Shown piece by piece: positions 19,957 to 28,911 of a stretch of 64,000 bases of DNA. The notes under the pieces were generated by a model. It made no database searches. It had not been told where the DNA came from and saw only the letters and a list, made by a program, of their open reading frames with translations. The position numbers and the translations under genes are program-made. Origin of the DNA: Synechococcus sp. BL107 (GTDB lineage: Bacteria > Cyanobacteriota > Cyanobacteriia > PCC-6307 > Cyanobiaceae); contig NZ_DS022298.1 of assembly GCF_000153805.1 (NCBI RefSeq), forward strand, positions 858,756-922,755, in the 5' to 3' direction. Every line of letters starts with the position of its first letter. Position 1 is the first letter of the stretch.

Positions 19957-20757
19957 CTAACTACGTCGACCCACGATGACTGGAGGCATGCCACCAGCGC
20001 TACCGGGAAGAGACGGAACGACCTCTGTTCTGCCATCCCACTTGTCGATAAAAAGCTTGAACAACACCTGATCATCCAGGCTTCGATTGAGGGTGTCGTA
20101 ACGGATCGCCTCTTGCTCTGCGATCTTCACTTCTGTTTGGGCGCGAAGAAGCTGCTGTTCTGCAATCTGCTTCTGTTCGATCGCTGCACGATATTCTTTG
20201 GCGATTTGTAGTCCGGTTAAGTCGAGACTTCTAACCTCCACATAATCAAATTTGTTCAATTCTTCCGCGACAGTACGCTCCACGATTGCAGAGATGTCAT
20301 TCCACTCAGTTGCAATTGTGATCAGTTCATATTGAGAGAAAACTGATTTAAGAGCTTTTAGGAGTGAAGGTTGAATGATGCGTGGATAAATATCACGATC
20401 ATTGCTAGCAATGGTTCTGTAGATTCTGCCTGCTTCTTCCGAACGAACCGCGTATTTCACGGTTGCAGTGGCCTCAATCACCTGTAGATCTTTCGTAAGA
20501 GTAGAGAATTCTTCAGGTCGCACTTGGGTGCGTACGTCGAATGGATTGACGGACTGGATAAGTGGGATTTTGAGATTGAGTCCAGGGAGGCGAGACCCTC
20601 CGCTCACTTTTCCTAGGGTGGTCACTACGGCGACTTTGCCTGCCGGGACAATAAATAGAGCTTGCCCCACCAGTAAGAGAGCGCTGAGGGCGATGGCCAC
20701 GAGCACAATCACTGTGTTCGCTGGGTCGTTGACGGGTCTTGGGGTCTGCATTACCAC
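19957..20757 (-). CDS. SPFH/prohibitin-family membrane protein
   Basis: 266 residues with an N-terminal membrane anchor (VIVLVAIALSALLLVGQALF) followed by the SPFH/band 7 domain (VPAGKVAVVTTLGKVSGG onward) and a C-terminal helical region rich in Glu, Ala and Gln (AEQQLLRAQTEVKIAEQEAIRYD). Prohibitins assemble in rings that organise membrane proteases and quality control. The last residues GSAGGMPPVIVGR are typical of cyanobacterial prohibitins. It is followed 12 bp later by the DUF389 gene. Confidence 0.88.
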   Translation of the reverse strand: MVMQTPRPVNDPANTVIVLVAIALSALLLVGQALFIVPAGKVAVVTTLGKVSGGSRLPGLNLKIPLIQSVNPFDVRTQVRPEEFSTLTKDLQVIEATATVKYAVRSEEAGRIYRTIASNDRDIYPRIIQPSLLKALKSVFSQYELITIATEWNDISAIVERTVAEELNKFDYVEVRSLDLTGLQIAKEYRAAIEQKQIAEQQLLRAQTEVKIAEQEAIRYDTLNRSLDDQVLFKLFIDKWDGRTEVVPSLPGSAGGMPPVIVGRRS

Positions 20758-20854
20758 CGGTTCGTTACTTTAATGATGTCGGATTTGTTGTTGAGATTGT
20801 GTCGTTTCAGCGAACTCACATCGAAACCGACATCATTCTTTCCGATTTGTCGCG

Positions 20855-21112
20855 ATGGCCTTTTTTCGCAACGAGATCAAACTCGTTTTTTATATCACGG
20901 TTGGGGTTTGTTCAGTCTTGGTCGCGGTTATGGCGGTGCGGATGGATGTTCGTGATTCCCGTAACGATCGAATGCGCTCCCTGTGTGCCGTGTATTGGGG
21001 AGCCCCCGATGGAAGCTCTGAAGAGTCGAGGGCCCTGGTTCAGGCGGAGCGATCGACGGGAATTTCGAATCTAGAAATGCTGAGTTACTGCCGTTTCTAT
21101 GGTGATCAATAG
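20855..21112 (+). CDS. Small single-pass membrane protein, unknown
   Basis: 85 residues with one hydrophobic helix (LVFYITVGVCSVLVAVMAV, about residues 11-29) and a soluble tail with two Cys. Divergent from the SPFH gene. I do not recognise a family. Confidence 0.5.
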   Translation: MAFFRNEIKLVFYITVGVCSVLVAVMAVRMDVRDSRNDRMRSLCAVYWGAPDGSSEESRALVQAERSTGISNLEMLSYCRFYGDQ

Positions 21113-21317
21113 GTCTGTGATTTATGGCAATTTTTTTTATAGGTACATTTTTCAGCAAGGTTGAGGGAAAAAGTATTAGCCGATGCGCATCCATCCCATT
21201 TTGGTGCGTCACAGCTAAGAAGGTGGTTGAAACAACTGTTTCATGAATCGCCCCAGTTTTGGCCGATTTCACTATTTGAGCTTTTGAACCATCAGAATAG
21301 AAAAAACTGTCGTAGAA

Positions 21318-21548
21318 ATGGCTAAGCCAGTCGGATCCAAAGAAGAATCCAAACGAAAGCGTCAAAAGTCTCGATCGATTCCATTGGAGCAGGTTTCACC
21401 CGCGGTTCTTACAGCAACCCGTGATGTGGCTTATATGTTGGAACAACTATGTATTTGTCCTATCCCAGAAGATGTATTAAAAGCTGTTTTAGATAGAGCC
21501 GAGCATCTCGAAGAGCAGGCGAGTGGAATCACCTTATTTGAGGACTAA
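21318..21548 (+). CDS. Small soluble hypothetical protein
   Basis: 76 residues with a basic N-terminus (GSKEESKRKRQKSR) followed by an amphipathic helical part containing LEQLCICPIPEDVL. Composition and codon pattern look coding, but I recognise no family. Confidence 0.5.
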   Translation: MAKPVGSKEESKRKRQKSRSIPLEQVSPAVLTATRDVAYMLEQLCICPIPEDVLKAVLDRAEHLEEQASGITLFED

Positions 21549-21790
21549 TTGACGGGTTAGTGATACCCATGCAGACCATTCTAGGTTTGTGCCTTTATCA
21601 GATCTCAACCTTTAAGGATGCAATTCATAAGTTGCGGCTTTTTGTCGTCTGTGAGATGCATGGATGAAACAAATGCATTACAGCAACGATTCTCTGAGCA
21701 AATTCTGACCCAATAACCCGATTGATCTTGTGTTGGGATCACATCAAACGTGGTTTCTTTCATCCTTTGATGCCGATAAGGCCAGGGAAT

Positions 21791-22033
21791 ATGTCGATCA
21801 AAGGTGTGGTGATCGGTGCTGTCAAGTCCGTCGAATTGCTCAAAGCACTTTCCTATCGCAGCGGCCTAGGCTTTGATGGGACAGAACAAAACCTGTTTAT
21901 GACGCTCGGACGATTCTTAATCTTTTTCGTTGTGGGTCTTGTTCTGGCGTTTGCCTTCCCTCCACTTAATTGGCTGATCTGGCCTCTTGCGGCTTTGGCC
22001 GCTTTGGTAGTGGTGCGTTTGATTCGTGGTTAA
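21791..22033 (+). CDS. Small membrane protein, two hydrophobic segments
   Basis: 80 residues from the ATG at 21791 (MSIKGVVIGAV). Hydrophobic stretches FLIFFVVGLVLAFAFPP and WLIWPLAALAALVVVRLI suggest a two-helix membrane protein with very short loops. The frame extends to 21722, but the N-terminal extension has no obvious structure. Function unknown. Confidence 0.5.
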   Translation: MSIKGVVIGAVKSVELLKALSYRSGLGFDGTEQNLFMTLGRFLIFFVVGLVLAFAFPPLNWLIWPLAALAALVVVRLIRG

Positions 22034-22064
22034 TTGGCTTCAATTGGGACATTGCGGGGCATTC

Positions 22065-22214
22065 ATGCAGTTTTTCGGCTTCATGTTGGGTGAGTTGGAA
22101 ATTAGTAATTTCACAGCTGGTTTTCTTGCTGTCGTTGCTTTGGTTTTTGTCGTCAGTTTTGGTGTGGTTTCGCTGCAAACTGGTGAGTTAATTAAGCCAC
22201 CTCCTAAAAAATAG
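22065..22214 (+). CDS. Single-helix membrane peptide
   Basis: 49 residues from the ATG at 22065. One strongly hydrophobic helix (FLAVVALVFVVSFGVVSL) and a short basic tail ending IKPPPKK. The size and shape resemble small photosystem or respiratory subunits, but no family is recognised. Confidence 0.45.
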   Translation: MQFFGFMLGELEISNFTAGFLAVVALVFVVSFGVVSLQTGELIKPPPKK

Positions 22215-22380
22215 GCGCTGTTGTTTTCAGGATTTCCCCAGTCGATGAATGGAGCAGATAACTCTTTTGCCGAGAGGCTGTTTGCTCCATCAAGTTCCAT
22301 CCAGTTGGCGTCAGGAGTGTTGGCTGGCAGCCCGGGCTTCCTTTGAGCTGTGATTTCGACTAGGTTCCAGCATCTATTAA

Positions 22381-22650
22381 ATGAGTTTCATGCTGCGAAG
22401 CCTTTTCTCACTGGTTTTTGCGGCTGTCATGTGGGTTCAAGTACCCCAGTGGAAGGCCGATTGGTCGAAATGCGCAGTGGACGTGCCCGACGTCAGTTGC
22501 CATTGGTACGTCGTCGCTCCCGACAACACGTTTGGTGAGGGTTTTGATTGGGTTACAGCACCGTGGTTTGATGCCAATGGGCTGCAGGATGTGGCCAAAC
22601 TAGAAAATACGATGCAAGGAATCCATGCAGACGCGGTAGCTGCGAGCTAA
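22381..22650 (+). CDS. Small exported hypothetical protein
   Basis: 89 residues. An N-terminal hydrophobic segment (FMLRSLFSLVFAAVMWVQV) resembles a signal peptide or anchor. The mature part is acidic and Trp-rich with a Cys pair (CAVDVPDVSC). A hairpin and T run follow the stop. Unknown function. Confidence 0.5.
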   Translation: MSFMLRSLFSLVFAAVMWVQVPQWKADWSKCAVDVPDVSCHWYVVAPDNTFGEGFDWVTAPWFDANGLQDVAKLENTMQGIHADAVAAS

Positions 22651-22684
22651 ACAAACCCTTGCTCTCGGGTTGTTTGTCTTTTTT
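22651..22684 (+). terminator. Terminator after the 22.4-kb small gene
   Basis: Imperfect hairpin (acaaaccc and gggttgtttgt around ttgctctc) followed by ctttttta directly after the stop codon at 22650. Confidence 0.6.
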
Positions 22685-22988
22685 ATTGGAGTCCGCGTGT
22701 TTCTTCTGCTAAATAACTTAACCTATAAATTTTGCTGTTTAAATTCTAATTTTCTATTGCTATATTGATTGAATATTTGTTTTGATGAAAGCTGATGGTT
22801 CTATTGTTTGCCTTGAATCATTAGTTTTGTTTCGAAAGTTCACTAAAGATGAGTGTGATTTGCTTTGGGTTTGAAATGGTCTAATTCAATAGATTTGTCG
22901 CTTGTTTGGAGCCCTCGTCTGAGGAAGGCTGGATTCTGATTGTTCGGGACTCGTCATCAAGGCATCCAGGGCTTCGCTCTGACATGGT

Positions 22989-23387
22989 ATGGCCACCAGC
23001 AAATTGTTTGATTTGGTATTAATGGCATGCGGATCATCCGTCCATCGCCAGAGTGATTCAAGTAGATCCGTTGCCATGCAGGACCTCGACCATCAACTGA
23101 AGGATCTCGGATTCGACAAAGAAAAAAAGGAAGATGGTTCCTGTAAGTACTTCCTCTTTCCTGGAGATAGCAATAAGGTCTTCTGGACGCAGATTACTGT
23201 CACCCCTGTTGGTGATTCTTGGCAAGTTACTTATGCCAGGTCAGAAAATCAAGTAGGCCTTTGGAAAATGTACAGCGTTGTTACTAAAATTGAAGTTCAT
23301 GTTATCAATAAGGTCAATAATTTGATTGTGGAAATAACTGAGCAGAAGTCGAGGACTCCAGGTTTTCTTCGGCGTTTATGTAATTAA
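22989..23387 (+). CDS. Hypothetical soluble protein
   Basis: The frame gives 132 residues. The compact charged part begins at the ATG at 23076 (MQDLDHQLKDLGFDKEKKEDGS), which may be the true start. The rest alternates strands (VFWTQITVTPVGDSWQVTYA and KIEVHVINKVNNLIVEIT), like a small alpha/beta domain. No family recognised. The upstream part contains a Cys-Gly segment resembling a lipobox, but without a good signal peptide. Confidence 0.45.
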   Translation: MATSKLFDLVLMACGSSVHRQSDSSRSVAMQDLDHQLKDLGFDKEKKEDGSCKYFLFPGDSNKVFWTQITVTPVGDSWQVTYARSENQVGLWKMYSVVTKIEVHVINKVNNLIVEITEQKSRTPGFLRRLCN

Positions 23388-23527
23388 TAGATCTCTCGAT
23401 GTGGAGATATTTTTTTGTTGATGGAAAATTCTCTTCGATTCGCCTAAGTTTGCAAGCAATGGCTATGAATTTAAAGGCCACAATTACTTTTTTGTTCCTG
23501 ACCGAATAGGGGGGGTAGACAAGTCGC

Positions 23528-23830
23528 TTAGTGCTTGATTCTTCCGATGCCATAACCAATCAAAAGGCCAGCAGCCCCTCCGATTGTCCCTGCTCCGAGT
23601 TGTGTCTTCTGTCTAGTTGATAGTTTTTCTCCAACCCAAAAGGTCAGCCCAATACCCGCTAACAGGACAGCGCCAACAAGGACTGCATCGAGATGGCGAT
23701 GGTTCGGGCGTTTTCCAGCTTCATCGCCATTGCCGCTACTGCTCTTTGGTGGTTGGACGGGTGGAGCCCCTTTCGCGTCCAGTTCGCGCTCAATCCGATC
23801 AATCTCCTGCGCCGCTTTGTTGGTTTCCAT
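23528..23830 (-). CDS. Small membrane protein, paralogue of the island gene at 39.4 kb
   Basis: 100 residues from the ATG at 23830. The order is an acidic helical N-terminus (EIDRIERELDAK), a Pro/Gly linker, then two hydrophobic segments: AVLVGAVLLAGIGLTFWVGE, and a Gly-rich GAGTIGGAAGLLIGYGIG with a basic end. The same architecture and many identical residues occur in the gene at 39443-39742 inside the mobile island (ELSRIERELDAK, GIGATFLVGE, GLLVGYGVGK). Function unknown; probably a family spread by the island or its predecessors. Confidence 0.6.
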   Translation of the reverse strand: METNKAAQEIDRIERELDAKGAPPVQPPKSSSGNGDEAGKRPNHRHLDAVLVGAVLLAGIGLTFWVGEKLSTRQKTQLGAGTIGGAAGLLIGYGIGRIKH

Positions 23831-24151
23831 TGGCTCAAGTTGGCAAAACCTATGCAGATGAAAAGACTCGCTCAAATCAAGACCCAGAGCTGCCGTCCCC
23901 AGCTTGCTGATGTGGATAGCGGGGTGGTTCGCTGGATGAAAATGAATTCAGTCGCCCATCCTTTCCAGCCTTTGGCGAATATCGATGAGAATTTAATTCA
24001 AAATGGAGGTTTCGTGCCTCTTCCTACCAAAACGCTCTGCATGAGACATAGCAATCAGTTTGTCCTTGAGAGCGGGGACACTGCAATCCTGGGAAGGTCT
24101 GAGAGGGCCTCCCTTTTTCCTGCCACTCCTCAGTTTCAAGGGATTAACAAG

Positions 24152-24304
24152 TTAGGCCAGTAAGGCCAGGGTGATGTTGAGGATCGTCAGTCCTACCAGG
24201 AATACTGCCGCCATCAAAGATGCCTCAGGGAAGAACTTGGCAATCACATAACCAACCCCAAGAAATACCGATGAGATCAGTATGGCAGCAAGGTCCGTTC
24301 CCAT
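24152..24304 (-). CDS. Small two-helix membrane protein
   Basis: 50 residues from the ATG at 24304 (MGTDLAAILISSVFLGVGYV). Two hydrophobic helices separated by AKFFPEAS. No family recognised; the open frame extends further upstream without structure. Confidence 0.45.
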   Translation of the reverse strand: MGTDLAAILISSVFLGVGYVIAKFFPEASLMAAVFLVGLTILNITLALLA

Positions 24305-24385
24305 GAGCGGTGCGGGTTGGCTTAGGCATGATGACAAAACTACTAGTTCGTTGCTGAGTGGGAGTGCTCTCAAATGCCATCCCAC

Positions 24386-24885
24386 AAGGTTGAGGTGCTC
24401 TATTTCAGATCGCAGAGGGGTTCTTCAAGATCGAGAGCGATTCAACCTTTGAAGTTCCCCGCATCATTGGCTAACTGTCGTGGTCATTGCCAGTTGGCAA
24501 CTGCCAGAGGTATTCTTAGCTGCAATAAAAAATCCCTTTAGGCGAGGCAACTAAATAACTGTTGACTGCGGTTTTACATAGACAAATGCTGTGTTAATGG
24601 TCGATTAATCTATTAGGATTTGGCTATAAATAGAGTTGTGAATATGACATAAGGCTGTCAATGCAAGGATGCCTTTGTTCTGTTATTTGTGTATTTAGAC
24701 AGAATCATGGTCTGGCCACCAAAGGTGCAGGAATAGAGCTGACTATTTTAGTCAATATTTTTGTGTTGAAATTGGCGACGCATGCCCACAATGCTAATCG
24801 AGAAATGATTTTTTTTAATTTGATTGGCGGCTATTTCCTTGGGGAACTATCGTAAATATTCGTTCAAGCTGCTACGAAAAAATGT
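24386..24885. other. Gene-poor stretch
   Basis: About 500 bases with no convincing gene. A 64-codon plus-strand frame at 24661-24855 has a hydrophobic, Cys-containing N-terminus but no other support. The region from about 24540 is A/T-rich. Confidence 0.4.
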
Positions 24886-25062
24886 TCAATTTTGATTGTC
24901 TTTTAATTCAATTCCTACGTCCTTCAGCGATTTAACGGTGTCATCAACGGCTGGAACAAACGCGATCCGCCGTCTGAGTCGGTCAACAAGTTTGTTCCAC
25001 GTATTGAGGGTGATCGTCTTGGCTTTGTGAGCCTTGTTCTTTGGTGTTTGATCTGTATCCAT
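24886..25062 (-). CDS. Small basic hypothetical protein (58 aa)
   Basis: Read directly from the minus strand: 58 residues starting MDTDQTPKNKAHKAKTI and ending VGIELKDNQN. It is Lys/Arg-rich, with a central helix NTWNKLVDRLRRRIAFVPA. The pattern of charged and hydrophobic positions looks like a real short protein, perhaps nucleic-acid binding, but no family is recognised. Confidence 0.45.
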   Translation of the reverse strand: MDTDQTPKNKAHKAKTITLNTWNKLVDRLRRRIAFVPAVDDTVKSLKDVGIELKDNQN

Positions 25063-25127
25063 TAGTCTTGATGGATTAAAGTGGCCTGTGCATAGATGGT
25101 CTGGTTTGATATCTTACGTGTTTAAGA

Positions 25128-25241
25128 CTATTGCTCCATCGAGGCGATTAGTGGGGTAGGCCTCTCATGAGCCAGCTTTCGTAGACAAAGAATAAAATAA
25201 AGAAGATCATGATACCAACAACAAGCACTTTGCCGTTCATC
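25128..25241 (-). CDS. Possible 37-aa single-helix membrane peptide
   Basis: A minus-strand frame beginning MNGKVLVVGIMIFFYFIL is a hydrophobic helix with a basic tail. It resembles other tiny membrane peptides of picocyanobacteria, but this rests on size and hydrophobicity alone. Confidence 0.3.
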   Translation of the reverse strand, partial: DERQSACCWYHDLLYFILCLRKLAHERPTPLIASMEQ

Positions 25242-25426
25242 TATTGCTGTGTCATGGTGTCCCTTACGTTAGCGATTATCACCCAAGCTGCTCTGATGTG
25301 TTCTCAATCGCGATTGCAGCGATTTTTAAGTTAGAGCTCGGTTCATTGCTTCTTTTCCCTTGCTAGATAGTCAATACTTGATCCGAGATTTTGTTCCGTG
25401 CCTTGATTGGCCGAAGCTAGATAGCG

Positions 25427-25732
25427 CTAGGCAATCCACTGATCATTGTCCATAATCGTTTTGATCAAGAGTCCAAGCCGTTTGAATTCTGCGAAGTTCA
25501 GCTCTTGCACGGCTTGATCAAGACCGCTATCGATCCATTCATCACTTCGTTTCTCATAGATCGTGAAGTCTTGATCAAGAGATCCTCGCTTAATGCAATA
25601 GGTGACCCCATCCTCATGACGATAATCCGCAGAATGGAGTTTCAAGGCCATCATCTTTTCTCCCGTTGAGCCACGCTTTGCAAAGAGTACGTGCTGGCGC
25701 CATTCATGGCTGATTAACCCTTGCAATGCCAC
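25427..25732 (-). CDS. Conserved-looking hypothetical protein
   Basis: 101 residues, soluble. The strands YCIKRGSLDQDFTIYEKRSDE are followed by a helix DQAVQELNFAEFKRLGLLIKTI. Composition is that of a real globular protein, but I cannot name a family. Divergent from the DUF1651 gene. Confidence 0.55.
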   Translation of the reverse strand: MALQGLISHEWRQHVLFAKRGSTGEKMMALKLHSADYRHEDGVTYCIKRGSLDQDFTIYEKRSDEWIDSGLDQAVQELNFAEFKRLGLLIKTIMDNDQWIA

Positions 25733-25793
25733 GGCCTACCCAGGATCGCTTGACAGGGACGATCTGCTTTGCTAGTACAGATGTACTCGAGCA

Positions 25794-26048
25794 ATGGGTG
25801 TGGGCGAGGGCTGGCTGACGGATAGAAAGCGGTTTTGGACGTACCGCTTTCATCGTGATCACAGGTCTTGGGCGCAAGACCCTCGTGTTTTCGTCGACCG
25901 AGGCCGTGAGATGCCCAATGGCGAGCCAGCATTGTTGAAGTCGCGTCGATATTTGCGGGATGCAGAAGCAAGAAAGCTTTGGATGGAGCTGGTCCGTAAG
26001 GGATGGGCTCCAACATCACCGGTTTGGGGGGGCGATGTTGAGCCCTAA
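25794..26048 (+). CDS. DUF1651 protein
   Basis: 84 residues matching the DUF1651 pattern seen in marine Synechococcus and Prochlorococcus: N-terminal GWLTDRKRFWTYRFHRD, central GEPALLKSRRYLRDAEARKLW and C-terminal LVRKGWAPTSPVW. The family is small, common in picocyanobacterial genomic islands, and of unknown function. Confidence 0.7.
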   Translation: MGVGEGWLTDRKRFWTYRFHRDHRSWAQDPRVFVDRGREMPNGEPALLKSRRYLRDAEARKLWMELVRKGWAPTSPVWGGDVEP

Positions 26049-26297
26049 GCGGTTGGTTTAATCAACACTTTGTGGCCAGTTGGGATTTTATTTGTTTAAT
26101 CTCTTGATTCCAACTGTTAATTGTCTTCTAGCTGCGGATAATATTTACCGCTGGGTTCGGTTGTCAATTGTTTGAGCACTCACTCCCCCTGCGTGTGTTC
26201 ATGTCTTGTGTTGGCTGGTTTTGCGTATCAAGTTGAGAAACTGGTGGATCGTGGGCAATTGGGTGAGGTCTACAGTTGCTAAGGCGACATAAGGACA

Positions 26298-26498
26298 GTG
26301 GCAAAGCTCGGCGAGATCAAACTTAAGCAGGTTCAACAGCTCAACACAGCTGATAGTTCGTTTCTCGTGCGTAAGCACAAAGAGGTGCTGAATCTGATGA
26401 TGCGAATGCTTCAACTCGATACTTATGGACTCACTTGGGCTCAATTTTTTAAAGGTGTCGGTGTTGGTGCCCTTCTGGCTTGGCTCCTCATGCGTTGA
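26298..26498 (+). CDS. Small hypothetical protein with C-terminal hydrophobic helix
   Basis: 66 residues. A charged helical N-terminal part (EIKLKQVQQLNTADSSFLVRK) is followed by a hydrophobic C-terminus (FFKGVGVGALLAWLLMR), suggesting a tail-anchored peptide. Unknown. Confidence 0.45.
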   Translation: MAKLGEIKLKQVQQLNTADSSFLVRKHKEVLNLMMRMLQLDTYGLTWAQFFKGVGVGALLAWLLMR

Positions 26499-26530
26499 AT
26501 CAAATGGTTTGTTTGGGGCAATGAGTGCTG

Positions 26531-26677
26531 CTATGCCTTTTTTGAATCGGCAGCTACCTCGATCAGCTTTCGATCGTTGCAGGTTGAACAAAAGATCTGC
26601 CCTTTGTGTTTTTTGTAGGCCGTTAACGACCTCTCGATGAATTGGCCGCAACCTAGGCAGCGAAAAATTGGACTCAT
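26531..26677 (-). CDS. 48-aa zinc-ribbon peptide
   Basis: Read directly from the minus strand: 48 residues with two Cys pairs, CLGC at 7-10 and CSTC at 30-33, around a basic helix (IERSLTAYKKHKGQ). This is the layout of a treble-clef or zinc-ribbon knuckle. Likely a small nucleic-acid or protein-binding regulator; no named family recognised. Confidence 0.55.
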   Translation of the reverse strand: MSPIFRCLGCGQFIERSLTAYKKHKGQIFCSTCNDRKLIEVAADSKKA

Positions 26678-26827
26678 ATGAGCAATTTTGCATGTCTCTT
26701 AGCTGGCAGCTGTAAAAATTGCTGCAAAAAAAGGAAACTTGGCGAAGCTTCCAGCCGTGATCTTTTTCCCGGCGGTGACGACTGAGATCAATCGAAAGAC
26801 GCCTGGGGGGTTATCTTTCCGATGTCA

Positions 26828-27010
26828 TCACTCGGGTAAATCCTCCACAGCGACATGCATGAAGAGCTTCACCAATGGCATCGGCCAGCCTTCCCGTTGG
26901 AGACCTTCAGCAATGTTTTGAATCTGCAGGGAGATTTCTCCAGCAATGAGGCTTTCAAGAAGTTCAGATGAGTGATCTTGAGTCGTGGTTTGTGGGGCTG
27001 ATGAAGTCAA
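26828..27010 (-). CDS. Possible 60-aa helical protein
   Basis: 60 residues, acidic and helical (LLESLIAGEISLQIQNIAEGL), ending VAVEDLPE. Plausible codon use; no family recognised. Confidence 0.35.
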   Translation of the reverse strand: MTSSAPQTTTQDHSSELLESLIAGEISLQIQNIAEGLQREGWPMPLVKLFMHVAVEDLPE

Positions 27011-27448
27011 CTCGATTCTTCGTTACTGATCGATGTGAATGCTGGATTGATCGCGCAGTAAGTGTTAGCAATAACGACCATCAAGTTGGCAGAGCTTTTG
27101 ATTCGCAAACCATGCATTCCAGGTAGGCTGAGGTGCACGATAAATAAGTTTTAGGGGAAGTAAAATCAAATAAAGTAATACTTGAATTAAAAAATACTCG
27201 AGAAATGCAGATGTTTTGAGCGTAAGTGACCGCATTGTGATTCCTTCCACTAATTTCATTCTGCGTACTCAGCAATTGATGTGCATCCGTAGAAACTCAC
27301 GAGCTGTCTGCTGTGGCTACTTCAGGAGGCCTGCGTTTGGACTGCGTCTGCCCTGCATCGACGAACAGGACGTTAAAGGGCTGGGCGGTGTTTACACCGC
27401 GTAACAAATGGACTAGTATTCGTTACAGAAATTAACGAACGAGCTCTG

Positions 27449-27571
27449 ATGACGGATTACTCAGGTGCCATCTTCGCCCTAGTGGCCATCACTTCGGTGC
27501 TCACGGCCGCAGTTGTTTTCGTTCTGGCCCAACCAACCGACTTGCCTGTTATCAAAAAAATCCAAGGCTGA
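27449..27571 (+). CDS. 40-aa single-helix membrane peptide
   Basis: Read directly: MTDYSGAIFALVAITSV is followed by LTAAVVFVLAQPTDLP and a basic tail KKIQG. One hydrophobic helix with a short N-terminal head, like small photosystem subunits. A second tiny gene follows 36 bp downstream, so they are probably co-transcribed. Function unknown. Confidence 0.5.
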   Translation: MTDYSGAIFALVAITSVLTAAVVFVLAQPTDLPVIKKIQG

Positions 27572-27607
27572 ACAGCCCCTATCCCCCCCCAAAATTAAGG
27601 TTAAACA

Positions 27608-27703
27608 ATGGCCACACAAGACCTTCTCGTTCTTGCCATCAGCTTCGGAACCGCTTGCTTCGCTTTGAACATCTACAAGATGAATCGAGCAGCTCAGCAC
27701 TAG
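27608..27703 (+). CDS. 31-aa single-helix membrane peptide
   Basis: Read directly: MATQDLLVLAISFGTACF then ALNIYKMNRAAQH. A single hydrophobic helix with a basic end and a clean stop. It follows the 40-aa peptide gene on the same strand. Unknown function; possibly a minor subunit of a membrane complex. Confidence 0.45.
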   Translation: MATQDLLVLAISFGTACFALNIYKMNRAAQH

Positions 27704-28103
27704 ATCAATGGCCTTTTTGATATTCAATTTTTAAATTTGAGCGTCAGAATAGACTTGCCATCAATTTTGATTGACTTGAATTAATTTAAAAAGATATTTT
27801 AAATTTTAATCAAACTAACATATTTATTTCTCCTTGAATTTTGCGCTTGGTCGAACAACATCTCTAATGCTTTATTGCATCCTTTTTTATTTATCCTCTC
27901 CCTATATGGCCTGTGATGATCGATCTGAGGCTGATCGATTATTTGCATGGGGTTGCCTACATAGAGCAAAGATAGCTTTAGAGAACGATTTGCTGGTTTG
28001 ATATGGCCTGTTCGCCTTCGTTTGTGTTCAACGGCAGAGGTTTGATTGCAAGATCTGCCGCACTGCGTAATCATTGCGGTGTCGACGCCCGGGAGCCCCC
28101 GCC
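27704..28103. other. A/T-rich gap without a convincing gene
   Basis: 400 bases, strongly A/T-rich to about 27900. A long minus-strand frame crosses part of it, but its translation is low-quality and basic, so I do not call it a gene. Confidence 0.4.
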
Positions 28104-28241
28104 GTGATCGGATTAACCAGGATTTATTGCAATCAACAAGAAGAGTTCCTCCTCGTTGATGTTGCCTCAAAAGACGCCTCGCAGACTGCTAATGAACTGA
28201 TCGAGCAAGGCTGGGAAATCGAGGCAGAAATCCCTGTCTAA
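28104..28241 (+). CDS. 45-aa hypothetical protein
   Basis: Read directly from a GTG at 28104: VIGLTRIYCNQQEEFLLVDV, then a helix SQTANELIEQGWEIEAEIPV. It looks like a tiny beta-alpha-beta protein with a well-formed ending. No family recognised. Confidence 0.45.
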   Translation: MIGLTRIYCNQQEEFLLVDVASKDASQTANELIEQGWEIEAEIPV

Positions 28242-28353
28242 GCAGTCATTCGCGATCATGGCTTCGTGACCCGTTTGCATTGAGCTGAATTGATGCAACC
28301 GGCGCGATGCAGGCGCTTGCCTCTTGTCATCCCCGGTTGCATTGCTGAAGTAG

Positions 28354-28671
28354 TTAGCTCATTTTGGCGAACAGTTTTTTGTGATGGTCCACAACGTCTT
28401 GGCAACCGATGACGGGGGTGAAGTCCATTTCAATGCCGTATTGAGCCCGCCAAGGAGCGAAGTGCTCGAAGATTTGTGCATCACTTTCAGCTTTGAACAA
28501 ACACGTCACTCGACCAGCTCCTGGTGCATGGACGCGAAACAGCATTTCGAAACCAGGGAAGTTGTCAGCCTTCGCCATTTCGCCTGAATCCCACAACTCA
28601 CAAAAACTCTTGTACGCAGCGAGTTGTCCCTCGATATCTGGAAAAATGCAGTCGGCAAGATACATCTGCAT
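28354..28671 (-). CDS. DUF3303-like small protein
   Basis: 105 residues starting MQMYLADCIFPDIEGQLAAY, with a ferredoxin-like alternation of strands and helices (MLFRVHAPGAGRVTCLFKAES). This fits the DUF3303 family of single-domain proteins of unknown function found in cyanobacteria. Family assignment is by resemblance only. Confidence 0.6.
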   Translation of the reverse strand: MQMYLADCIFPDIEGQLAAYKSFCELWDSGEMAKADNFPGFEMLFRVHAPGAGRVTCLFKAESDAQIFEHFAPWRAQYGIEMDFTPVIGCQDVVDHHKKLFAKMS

Positions 28672-28743
28672 GGTTGGCTTAAATCAAAGACATTCTTGTT
28701 TTAGCCAGTAAACATTGCATCGAATGCTCAAGTCACCACTTAC

Positions 28744-28911
28744 TCACCGATGTTCACTCGCTTGCGTCTGTTTCGCGCTAATCCAATATTCACCATCTTC
28801 ATCGCGCTGCTGGGTTTCTGCTGGTGATGGTTTTACCACTTGAATGGGTGAGAGGAGAGTATGGATGGCTCCCAATTTGCTGACGCGGGTTGTTTTGCTG
28901 TTAAAGACCAT
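28744..28911 (-). CDS. Possible 55-aa hypothetical protein
   Basis: From the ATG at 28911 the minus strand encodes MVFNSKTTRVSKLGAIHTLL and ends in a hydrophilic part (SPAETQQRDEDGEYWISAKQ) of plausible composition. It starts 2 bp from a competing plus-strand frame (28914-29084, 56 aa, hydrophobic segment VLTFLVPVGGLSAPLPRAY). At most one of the two is likely to be real. Confidence 0.33.
   Translation of the reverse strand: MVFNSKTTRVSKLGAIHTLLSPIQVVKPSPAETQQRDEDGEYWISAKQTQASEHR

Noticed and set aside
25714-26019. Minus-strand frame opposite the DUF1651 gene
   Set aside because: Shadow of the DUF1651 coding strand, which has the recognisable family pattern.
27799-28170. 123-codon minus-strand frame
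   Set aside because: Crosses an A/T-rich spacer and overlaps a better small plus-strand gene; composition not protein-like.
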